Part shown: positions 6,489 through 12,688 of the stretch, piece after piece
Layout of the letters: each line of letters begins with the position of its first letter
Numbering within the stretch: the first letter of the stretch is position 1
NCBI GenBank assembly: GCA_900755985.1
Contig: CAAEIL010000027.1
Coordinates: 1-15,709 of the forward strand
Direction: 5' to 3'
Length of the DNA: 15,709 nt
Source of the DNA: Bacteroidales bacterium
GTDB lineage: Bacteria; Bacteroidota; Bacteroidia; Bacteroidales; Muribaculaceae
Program-made: the position numbers and the translations under genes
The notes under the pieces: model-generated
What the model was told of the DNA's origin: nothing
The model's database searches: none
Seen by the model: only the letters and a program-made list of their open reading frames with translations

Positions 6489-7643
6489 ATGTTTGGCGAA
6501 TTTCTTTCGAACAACCTCCGGCAGTTCTGGGAGCTGACAGGCTTCTATAACGCCGAAGTCGGCAACTTCGTAATGCTGGCCGTGGGTCTGTTTTTCATCT
6601 GGCTTGCCATCAAGAAAAACTTCGAACCCATGCTGCTTGTGCCCATAGGATTCGGTATCCTCATCGGCAATGTCCCCTTCAATACCGGTGCCGGCCTCGA
6701 GATAGGTATCTACGAGCAAGGTTCGGTACTCAATATACTGTATAACGGCGTCTCGGCCGGCTGGTATCCCCCACTTATCTTCCTTGGCATCGGCGCCATG
6801 ACCGATTTCTCGGCCCTGATAGCCAATCCCAAACTCATGCTCATCGGCGCAGCCGCCCAGTTCGGTATTTTCGGCGCTTATATGGTAGCTTTGGCCATAG
6901 GCTTCATGCCAGACCAGGCCGGTGCAATTGCCATCATCGGCGGCGCAGACGGCCCCACGGCAATCTTCCTGTCGTCCAAGCTCGCGCCTAACCTCATGGG
7001 AGCAATCGCCGTCTCGGCATACTCATACATGGCACTTGTGCCTGTCATCCAACCCCCGTTGATGCGACTGTTCACCACCAAGAAAGAACGTCTTATACGC
7101 ATGAAACCCGCACGTGCCGTATCGCAGAACGAGAAGATTATCTTCCCCATCGTAGGCATGCTGCTGACCTGCTTCGTAGTCCCCTCGGGTCTTCCCCTGC
7201 TGGGTATGCTCTTCTTCGGTAACCTGCTGCGCGAGTGCGGCGTAACAACTCGTCTTGCCAAGACCGCATCGAACGCCCTTACCGACATCGTCACCATCCT
7301 TCTGGGTATGACAGTCGGTGCCTCGACACAGGCTTCGCAGTTCCTGACCCCGCAGACTATCTTCATCTTCTTCCTTGGCTTCATGGCTTTTGTCATAGCA
7401 TCGTCATCGGGTGTACTCTTTGTCAAGCTGTTCAACCTCATATTGCCCAAGTCGAAGAAAATCAATCCCCTTATCGGCAATGCCGGTGTATCGGCAGTAC
7501 CCATGTCGGCCCGTATCTCCAACAACCTTGGCCTGGAGTATGACCCTCAGAACTACCTGCTGATGCACGCCATGGGCCCGAACGTAGCCGGCGTCATAGG
7601 CTCGGCAGTCGCTGCCGGTGTCCTTCTCGGCTTCCTCGCCTGA
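6489..7643 (+). CDS. mmdB: Na+-translocating decarboxylase beta subunit
   Basis: This 384-aa polytopic membrane protein decarboxylates carboxybiotin and couples the reaction to Na+ export. Hydrophobic segments run through the length, and the family signatures are plain: IIGGADGPTAIF with Asp154, equivalent to the Na+-binding aspartate of OadB, and a C-terminal NAGVSAVPMSARISN segment followed by LLMHAMGPNVAGVIGSAVAAG. The length is close to MmdB, GcdB and shorter OadB proteins. As the last gene of the operon it is followed after 48 bp by a strong terminator. With MmdA, MmdC and the OadG-like protein it completes a methylmalonyl-CoA decarboxylase that turns propionate formation into a sodium gradient. 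Confidence 0.93.
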   Translation: MFGEFLSNNLRQFWELTGFYNAEVGNFVMLAVGLFFIWLAIKKNFEPMLLVPIGFGILIGNVPFNTGAGLEIGIYEQGSVLNILYNGVSAGWYPPLIFLGIGAMTDFSALIANPKLMLIGAAAQFGIFGAYMVALAIGFMPDQAGAIAIIGGADGPTAIFLSSKLAPNLMGAIAVSAYSYMALVPVIQPPLMRLFTTKKERLIRMKPARAVSQNEKIIFPIVGMLLTCFVVPSGLPLLGMLFFGNLLRECGVTTRLAKTASNALTDIVTILLGMTVGASTQASQFLTPQTIFIFFLGFMAFVIASSSGVLFVKLFNLILPKSKKINPLIGNAGVSAVPMSARISNNLGLEYDPQNYLLMHAMGPNVAGVIGSAVAAGVLLGFLA

Positions 7644-7691
7644 TATCGACCGGGCCGCACCGCGTGCCCATGTCCACATACTGCAACCATC

Positions 7692-7720
7692 GCCGCCCGG
7701 CCTCCCGCCGGGCGGCTTTT
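7692..7720 (+). terminator. Terminator of the methylmalonyl-CoA operon
   Basis: GCCGCCCGG (7692-7700) and CCGGGCGGC (7708-7716) form a perfect 9-bp stem with a 7-nt loop, followed by TTTT (7717-7720). Confidence 0.85.
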
Positions 7721-7876
7721 GTACCCGCCGCAGCTGCAGGCTGTGGGCGGTGTCGGGCGGGCGATGCGGCGTTGTCTGTGTGGCACTCCGGGCGGGAGGC
7801 CCCTATCACTGTGCAGCGAGCGTAAGTATGCGGCTTTCCCTCAGGTTCGGGCAGCTCCCTATACGGGAATACATAA
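7721..7876. other. Intergenic stretch between two opposing terminators
   Basis: This GC-rich stretch lies between the operon terminator and a hairpin that faces left. A plus-strand frame crosses it but gives an Arg/Ala/Gly-rich product with no family features. I see no tRNA, SRP RNA or other RNA gene here. Confidence 0.4.
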
Positions 7877-7905
7877 AACCAGCCGCCGGGTGCCGACGGC
7901 TGGTT
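7877..7905 (-). terminator. Leftward terminator of a minus-strand gene remnant
   Basis: AACCAGCCG (7877-7885) and CGGCTGGTT (7897-7905) form a perfect 9-bp stem. Read on the minus strand it starts 12 nt after the TGA at 7918-7920 and ends in a short T run (complement of 7875-7878) before ATG. It still points away from the truncated minus-strand gene beside it. Confidence 0.6.
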
Positions 7906-7917
7906 GAAGACCTATTT

Positions 7918-8052
7918 TCAGTCTTCCGATTCATCATTAAGGCTTGTGCGTGTCATGATGCTTGTATAAGTCAATTCGTTTACGTGGTCGACTAAAGTAA
8001 ACTTTTTACCTCCGTCTGTTATTGTTATTTCTCCTTGTAATTCAGGGCTGTT
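7918..8052 (-). pseudogene. 3' remnant of an unknown minus-strand gene
   Basis: Read on the minus strand, 44 codons end at a TGA (complement of 7918-7920). The product looks like real protein: NSPELQGEITITDGGKKF continues as TLVDHVNELTYTSIMTR and ends TSLNDESED. It has alternating beta-like residues, a DGGKKF turn and an acidic C-terminus, and a terminator hairpin follows its stop at the normal distance. Upstream the frame closes at a TGA (complement of 8053-8055), with no start codon except an internal Met. The 5' part of the gene therefore seems lost. I do not recognise the family, and the fragment is too short to assign. Confidence 0.55.
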
Positions 8053-8425
8053 TCATCGCGAACATCACCGGCAGATTATGCGCCAGATGAGGACCAAGCT
8101 CGAAAAAGAAACCTTGCAGCATAAAATCATGTCCATGCAGATAGCTAACAAGGACAACGATTCGTTTCTGTATACTTTTGCCTCGATAAATCCAAATTTC
8201 ACACAGCGGCTCAAAGAGGCTTATCCCGAACTCTCGCCTATGGACCTGAAACTGGCAGCTTTCGCAGCACTCAACTTAGATATAAATCAAGTGGCGCGAA
8301 TACTTGGTATCAAAACCGAATCGGTGAAACAGTCGCGTTGGCGACTGCGCCGCAAACTTGGATTGACCGCCGGCCAAAACCTCGAAGACGCTCTAAAGCC
8401 CTACCTTGACAATGCCCCCGGCTAA
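8042..8425 (+). pseudogene. 3' remnant of a TPR/LuxR-type HTH regulator
   Basis: This frame encodes the C-terminal part of the Bacteroidales regulators that pair N-terminal TPR repeats and a membrane helix with a LuxR-like helix-turn-helix. Visible are a coiled-coil stretch (MRTKLEKETLQHKIMSMQ), the INPNFTQRLKEAYPELSP block and the HTH (DLKLAAFAALNLDINQVARILGIKTESVKQSRWRLRRKL). The signal peptide, TPRs and membrane helix expected upstream are missing. Family-like sequence (LFHREHHRQIMRQM) reaches back to about 8045, where the minus-strand remnant begins. The first ATG, at 8078, would give a 115-aa protein without a sensor. Such a free DNA-binding domain might still be made, but truncation is the simpler reading. 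Confidence 0.65.
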
Positions 8426-8462
8426 GACCACATGCGCCGGTGCGAGGTGCCCTGAATTGTCG

Positions 8463-8498
8463 ATTCCCGGGCCGTCGTGCGAAGGGAATGAATCATTC
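8463..8498. other. Small inverted repeats between convergent 3' ends
   Basis: ATTCCC (8463-8468) pairs with GGGAAT (8484-8489), and GAATGA/TCATTC (8486-8491 and 8493-8498) is a 13-bp palindrome directly beside the stop codon of the minus-strand regulator. There is no clear T tract either way. It is a weak candidate for a terminator between the convergent genes. Confidence 0.3.
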
Positions 8499-8499
8499 G

Positions 8500-10284
8500 T
8501 TACACATCCATCTCTTTGTCGGTGTCACTTCCATGTCGAGGATGAGTTCTCTTTTGGATATCGATGTACTGAGAAGGGGTCATGCCGTAGACGTTCTGAA
8601 ATGTCCGGTAGAAAGTGCTGCGGCTGTTGAAGCCTGATGATTTGGCAATTGCGTCAATAGTCAGGAGTGTATTCGCTTTTATTTGCTTAATGGCAAATTC
8701 CAGACGCAATCTGTTGATATAATCGTTGAAGTTGTTGCACTCGGCATATTTTCTAAGGATGGGTACCAATGAATTTTTGCTTACACCGGTAGTGCGGAGA
8801 ATGTCTTCGCGCGTCAGTTTGGGATTAAGAAACAGCCTTTTTTCTGTGATAATGGTGTCCATCTGCATAAACAACTGATAATCTTTGTCGATGTCGTTCG
8901 GGTTGTCAGACATGATTTCAGAGCCGGCATCCACCACGTCCTCAGCATCGCTATTAACAGACAGTTGTCGCGAGCGTGCAAATGCTTTACGCAAATCTTC
9001 TTTCTGGGCAATGAGTTCATCAATGCGGTGTGCGTCAATGCGGTTGCGTTTTTTGGTCCTTCTGAGATTTCGTGACACAAGCCAAAGAATGAAAAGCAGG
9101 AGGACAATCAGAATAGTCGAACTGACAATAAGAACGGACATCAGATGTGAATGAGCCCTGGCTTTGGTCAGCTGCAAATCTTTTTCCTGGGCATCGAACA
9201 ATGCGGCATACTCGTGAGCTTTGCTTTCCGATTCACGTTTATATATGCTGTCCTGGATAGCGTAGCAACGTCGGGAAAAGGAATCAGCAGCCTCATAATC
9301 CTTTAAGCCGCGGAAAGCTTCGGCTTGATTTTGCAAAGCCCCCAGAAAGTCAGAGCTTATGGTATCGCCGGCGAAGCTGCTTATATAAGCTTCGTTGTTT
9401 CGGAGTGCATCGGCATAGCGGCCGACCTTCAGCAGATATGGTACAATAAAAGATTTACCGTTTGGAGTATTTGCAAAATCAAGTTTCTGAAATTTATCAT
9501 ATATTTCGGCAGCATCTTTGTCAAGTCCTTCGTCGGTAAATAGAAGTGCCATCTTTGCATATAGGAAGCCGTATTGCTGATCGATATATCCCGGAGGCGG
9601 CCCCGGCAGTGTACTCATCTTATCGATAAGAGCCTCACGTTCCCGTCCAATTTTAATGGCTTCTTTGTTACGGCCGGTATCTATCAGGAATGTCATGGTT
9701 TCGCCATAGATTGTCGATAGAAAAGCCATCTCGCGCACGTCATCAGTGTCCTTAAGTATCTTGATTGCCTGCATGAAGTATTCCTGAGCGGCTTGATTAT
9801 TCTTCATGTTGTAGCTGATGCGCGCAAGAGTCGAGAGCATTTCGGCCTCCTCTTTCTTTTTGCCCAAGCTTCGCGCCAGATTGATAGTTTCGCGGCAAAC
9901 TTTTATTCCGTCCTCATATTTGTTCTGACGGTCAAGAACTCCGGCGAGCATGACCATAACCTTCAGTTTCCTGTCCGGAACAAGCTTTACAGAATCATCA
10001 TCCAACAGGCGGCGGGTGCAACGTTCTTTGGCCGGATAATCGCCCTTTATCTCATAACACATCGCGCGCAGAATATCTATCCGGAAAACGGGCATATCAG
10101 TTTTCAGCTTACCGGCTTGTGCCTTGTCAAGCATTTTCAGACAACTGTCAGGATATTCGATGTAAAGTTCTTTAATAAATTCTTCCGTGACCGGCTTTTG
10201 CCGACCGGGAGATTTTGCTGAAAGAGTCATCGTACAATTAGCGATGATGCAAAAGAGCAATATATGTCGTATAAAGCAATACAT
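8500..10284 (-). CDS. Membrane-spanning TPR-AraC transcriptional regulator
   Basis: This 594-aa protein starts with a signal or anchor segment (MYCFIRHILLFCIIANCTM). A helical TPR-like region follows (about 35-350; for example AEMLSTLARISYNMKNN and AQEYFMQAIKIL), probably in the periplasm. A single strong membrane helix (about 382-404, LIVSSTILIVLLLFILWLV) leads to a basic juxtamembrane stretch, a coiled-coil-like linker and a C-terminal AraC HTH (about 475-578) whose second half reads LTIDAIAKSSGFNSRSTFYR and ends FQNVYGMTPSQYI. The layout suggests a one-piece sensor: ligand or peptide sensing outside, DNA binding inside, without phosphorelay. It diverges from the envelope cluster that starts at 10611, and three direct repeats near that cluster's promoter fit AraC-type sites. 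The inducer is unknown. Confidence 0.85.
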   Translation of the reverse strand: MYCFIRHILLFCIIANCTMTLSAKSPGRQKPVTEEFIKELYIEYPDSCLKMLDKAQAGKLKTDMPVFRIDILRAMCYEIKGDYPAKERCTRRLLDDDSVKLVPDRKLKVMVMLAGVLDRQNKYEDGIKVCRETINLARSLGKKKEEAEMLSTLARISYNMKNNQAAQEYFMQAIKILKDTDDVREMAFLSTIYGETMTFLIDTGRNKEAIKIGREREALIDKMSTLPGPPPGYIDQQYGFLYAKMALLFTDEGLDKDAAEIYDKFQKLDFANTPNGKSFIVPYLLKVGRYADALRNNEAYISSFAGDTISSDFLGALQNQAEAFRGLKDYEAADSFSRRCYAIQDSIYKRESESKAHEYAALFDAQEKDLQLTKARAHSHLMSVLIVSSTILIVLLLFILWLVSRNLRRTKKRNRIDAHRIDELIAQKEDLRKAFARSRQLSVNSDAEDVVDAGSEIMSDNPNDIDKDYQLFMQMDTIITEKRLFLNPKLTREDILRTTGVSKNSLVPILRKYAECNNFNDYINRLRLEFAIKQIKANTLLTIDAIAKSSGFNSRSTFYRTFQNVYGMTPSQYIDIQKRTHPRHGSDTDKEMDV

Positions 10285-10303
10285 ACTAAAAAAGTTTTGA
10301 TTG

Positions 10304-10335
10304 CAAAATTACGATATTAAATCGGTGTGGGCAAT
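10304..10335 (-). promoter_or_regulatory. Promoter of the TPR-AraC regulator gene
   Basis: On the minus strand, TAATTTTG (complement of 10304-10311) is an exact TAnnTTTG box. ATTG (complement of 10332-10335) is one mismatch from TTTG, with a 20-bp spacer. The predicted start is about 15 nt before the ATG. Confidence 0.65.
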
Positions 10336-10400
10336 TGTCCGGGAAGTATTTGCTTCGGGGACGCCCAAATATAAAAAGCGTGTTTACAGCGGTTTGTAAA

Positions 10401-10459
10401 ATTTGAAACACTATGCGGGAATATTTGAGACATATTTGGCGGGATTTAAGACAGGCGGA
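10401..10459 (+). promoter_or_regulatory. Three direct repeats, candidate AraC-family operator
   Basis: ATTTGAAACA (10401-10410), ATTTGAGACA (10423-10432) and ATTTAAGACA (10444-10453) start 22 and 21 bp apart, about two helical turns. Each is followed by a GCGG core (GCGGGA at 10415-10420, GCGGGA at 10439-10444, GCGGAT at 10455-10460). The last repeat ends 17 bp before the -33 element of the envelope-cluster promoter. The direct-repeat, same-face layout just upstream of the promoter is typical of AraC-family activator sites. Confidence 0.6.
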
Positions 10460-10470
10460 TGCCGACATCG

Positions 10471-10502
10471 TTTCGGCCATTGTGTCTAAATGATTAAATT
10501 TG
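10471..10502 (+). promoter_or_regulatory. Promoter of the envelope gene cluster
   Basis: TAAATTTG (10495-10502) is an exact TAnnTTTG box. TTTC (10471-10474) is one mismatch from the -33 TTTG, with a 20-bp spacer. The predicted start near 10505 leaves a leader of about 105 nt before the first gene. Confidence 0.65.
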
Positions 10503-10610
10503 CATGTGATTTCTCAAAGGGGAATCCAGATTATATAAACTTCTCGGGCTAAAAAACCCTGTTTCGCCAAAACCTGATCAGAATAATAAACTAAATTTTA
10601 AAATCTTGCA

Positions 10611-11933
10611 ATGATTTGCTTTAATAAATCCATGAAGTTATTGACGGCAGTAATATGCATGCATGGCACGTCAACGACAGTGGGACAGAATGTTGAATAC
10701 ATCCCTTTGGCCGGCTCATATGACTATTTGGCGGTAAAAAACGTGATAATAAAGACCACAAAAGTTATTGAATACGGCGATCCCAAGGAGTGGCATGGCG
10801 ACGGACTCCATGCCGGACTCGAGATGTTCGGCATTACACTTTTCACCTGCAAGGAAATCCCGGATGAAGTTGTCATACCCGAAAATCCCCGTCTGATATA
10901 TGAGGTAAGCGACTTGGAAGGGAACGTGGTGATGCACGCCGAGCAGGACCTTACTGAGACATTCAGAATGCTCCAATTCACAAGTTCATACAGCACATCT
11001 CCTACTCACGGGTTCACCATCTTGCGTGGCGGCGAATATAAATTCAAAGCTGAAATCACGCCGGACCTTTATACATTCGAAACCAAGGTGACATTGCCCG
11101 ATGAACCGGGTATGCAAATTGCAGACAATTCTACAATCGTCGGCGCATCGCTGCAACCCAAAATGACTTTCACGAGCGGTTATCCTTACGAAGTGGCCGA
11201 TTTCGTCGGCCAGAAGCATCTGCACTGGACGTTTGCAACGGCAAATGATCCCACAACCGCAATTGTAGAGCGCGACGAGGTTTTCGAACTGAAATCCAAT
11301 ACACCGACCTTGGCGGCTATGGATTCCTTACGTCTTGATGCCGGTGATAACATTGAACCGGGTAAATACATTTATACACTTGTCTCTGATTTTGCCCCTG
11401 CCAACTATCAGTTCAACGCTTTTGTCAAGGACACCTTTAAGCCTGAAATATCTTTAGACAGGAATACCTATAAAGTGGGCGAAAGCACAGAGGCTGTCGT
11501 GACATTGGATATGAATTACCGTTATCCCTACGTGGGAAGCAAAGACGGTTTCGCCGAGCCTACCGTGACTGTTAGCGCAAAATTGCTTGAAGAGACGACC
11601 TCGAAAGATTACAGTGATCCGGCATGGGCCGACTCGGATATGCACTACACGGCCACGCTCAAAATTCCACTTGACAAAGTGACAGCCAAGGTTGTCAATG
11701 AATACGAGGACGGCAAAATTCCACTTGAGATTGTAGTCAAATTTAATGGCGCTCAAAAGTATGAAACGACTTTGAACCTTACTTTTGATACCGATGATTC
11801 GGGGGTAGGCAATGTGATAATCGACAATGCCGCCAAGCCGGTTGTCAAATATTACAACGTCTTCGGTGTCGAGGTCGGCGAATCATACCATGGCATAGTA
11901 ATAACATCCGACGGCCGCAAAATCATCAGATAA
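10611..11933 (+). CDS. Secreted beta-rich protein of unknown function
   Basis: This 440-aa protein belongs to no family I recognise. The first residues (MICFNKSMKLLTAVICMHGT) look like a signal peptide; a start at Met8 (10632) would give a more typical one, and both are possible. The body is rich in alternating hydrophobic and polar residues, with Ig-like or beta-sandwich signatures (GGEYKFKAEITPDLYTFETK, TYKVGESTEAVVTLDMNYRY). The last 28 residues (VVKYYNVFGVEVGESYHGIV then ITSDGRKIIR) resemble the C-terminal tail common on secreted Prevotella and Muribaculaceae proteins, similar to type IX sorting tails. It is the first gene behind the cluster promoter, so it may be the main surface or secreted product of the module. 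It could be an adhesin, carbohydrate binder or protease substrate; none of these is shown. Confidence 0.75.
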   Translation: MICFNKSMKLLTAVICMHGTSTTVGQNVEYIPLAGSYDYLAVKNVIIKTTKVIEYGDPKEWHGDGLHAGLEMFGITLFTCKEIPDEVVIPENPRLIYEVSDLEGNVVMHAEQDLTETFRMLQFTSSYSTSPTHGFTILRGGEYKFKAEITPDLYTFETKVTLPDEPGMQIADNSTIVGASLQPKMTFTSGYPYEVADFVGQKHLHWTFATANDPTTAIVERDEVFELKSNTPTLAAMDSLRLDAGDNIEPGKYIYTLVSDFAPANYQFNAFVKDTFKPEISLDRNTYKVGESTEAVVTLDMNYRYPYVGSKDGFAEPTVTVSAKLLEETTSKDYSDPAWADSDMHYTATLKIPLDKVTAKVVNEYEDGKIPLEIVVKFNGAQKYETTLNLTFDTDDSGVGNVIIDNAAKPVVKYYNVFGVEVGESYHGIVITSDGRKIIR

Positions 11934-12047
11934 CAGCCTGTCGGGACGATGATGCCCAACTATCCTATCCATAGGTATCATAATATATACATTAGAAAGA
12001 AAAACAGTTAAAAACCTACAACAATGAAAGAAAAGATTATTTCATGA

Positions 12048-12587
12048 ATGATGCTGGCTATGCTTCTTGCTTTTGTCGGCTTAGGCTTCACAGCATGCGG
12101 AGATGACGACAAAGACGAACCGGACATGCCGGCCACCTGGTCGGCTTCTTATGAGATTACGTTTGAAATCGGGGAAGATGTACTCAACACCGCCGATGTC
12201 ACCGTACACTTTGCCAATCCCGACGGCACATTCACCTCTCAGACAGTGACAAAGAGCAAAACTACCTGGAAATCCACCGACAGCAAGACTCCGTTCCCCC
12301 AGAAAGCGGGTGCAATCCTCACATTCGTCCCCAAACAGGACATCGATGCATCAAAGACCTATCAATTCAAGGTCAACGGGTCAATTGCCGCAGCCAGCTA
12401 TAAGGACGGCAAACTATTCTCATCTTCCACCTCCGGGGTTAAATTAGGCCATGCTGTTGCCGGCGATCGGATGCATGATTATCTGCTCAATCACCCCGTT
12501 GCTGTTGCCATCGGTGTAGATGCAAATGGCCAAGTTTCAGCTCTGAGTACGAATGATTTTGACTTTGGTGTCAACTTCGTATTCTGA
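12048..12587 (+). CDS. Surface-type lipoprotein with an in-frame TGA in its apparent leader
   Basis: From the ATG at 12048 this is a 179-aa lipoprotein: MMLAMLLAFVGLGFTAC, lipidated Cys17, then GDDDKDEP. An acidic stretch after the cysteine is the known Bacteroidetes signal for surface export of lipoproteins. The remainder is beta-rich (ASYEITFEIGEDV, TYQFKVNGSIAAASYKDGKL) and unrecognised. The natural start appears to be the ATG at 12024, which in the same frame reads MKEKIIS and then TGA (12045-12047) before MMLAMLL. A TGG or CGA codon there would give an ideal lipoprotein signal with a basic n-region; the present 12048 start has no positive charge. Translation could restart at 12048 directly after the stop, or the gene may be nonsense-mutated. 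It lies 90-114 bp after the preceding gene. Confidence 0.65.
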   Translation: MMLAMLLAFVGLGFTACGDDDKDEPDMPATWSASYEITFEIGEDVLNTADVTVHFANPDGTFTSQTVTKSKTTWKSTDSKTPFPQKAGAILTFVPKQDIDASKTYQFKVNGSIAAASYKDGKLFSSSTSGVKLGHAVAGDRMHDYLLNHPVAVAIGVDANGQVSALSTNDFDFGVNFVF

Positions 12588-12589
12588 TT

Positions 12590-12628
12590 TGACATAAAAA
12601 ACGCTTTACAGCGGTCTGACATAAAAAA
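12590..12628 (+). repeat. Direct TGACATAAAAAA repeats flanking a small hairpin
   Basis: TGACATAAAAAA occurs at 12590-12601 and 12617-12628. Between the copies, CGCT (12602-12605) and AGCG (12610-12613) can pair. TTTACAGCGGT (12605-12615) also occurs at 10383-10393 in the divergent regulatory region, in a similar A-rich context. Confidence 0.45.
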
Positions 12629-12630
12629 AA

Positions 12631-12656
12631 GAGTCGGGGCTTATAAGCCTCGGCTC
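12631..12656 (-). terminator. Terminator-like hairpin whose U tract faces left
   Basis: The arms around a central TTATAA pair over about 12 bp with two G-U wobbles (GAGTCGGGGCTT with AAGCCTCGGCTC). Eight A residues precede it (12623-12630), so the minus-strand transcript would show a hairpin followed by eight U, a textbook terminator. On the plus strand TAACTG follows, which is a poor tail. No minus-strand gene is seen to its right; the C11 protease gene starts 33 bp away on the plus strand. Confidence 0.55.
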
Positions 12657-12688
12657 TAACTGTCAGCCAATATACCGGCAAAAATCCT

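Larger units (their letters stand above)
10285..10610. other. Divergent regulatory region
   Basis: These 326 bp separate the regulator from the envelope cluster. They hold a promoter facing each way, three direct repeats (10401-10453) and a long plus-strand leader (about 10505-10610) with a small GGGCTAAAAAACCC hairpin near 10546-10559. No gene is supported here. Confidence 0.7.

Noticed and set aside
3474..7643. Propionyl-CoA carboxylase operon
   Set aside because: No biotin carboxylase gene is present, and OadG-like and OadB-like membrane subunits are, so the Na+-translocating decarboxylase reading is preferred.
7721..7876. tRNA or other structured RNA gene in the GC-rich gap
   Set aside because: No T-arm, anticodon arm or acceptor pairing could be found, and only short hairpins such as CTCC/GGAG occur.
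7618..7995. 125-codon plus-strand frame after mmdB
   Set aside because: It overlaps the operon terminator and the leftward terminator, has Arg/Cys/Pro-rich composition and no homologous look; the stretch is treated as non-coding plus a minus-strand remnant.
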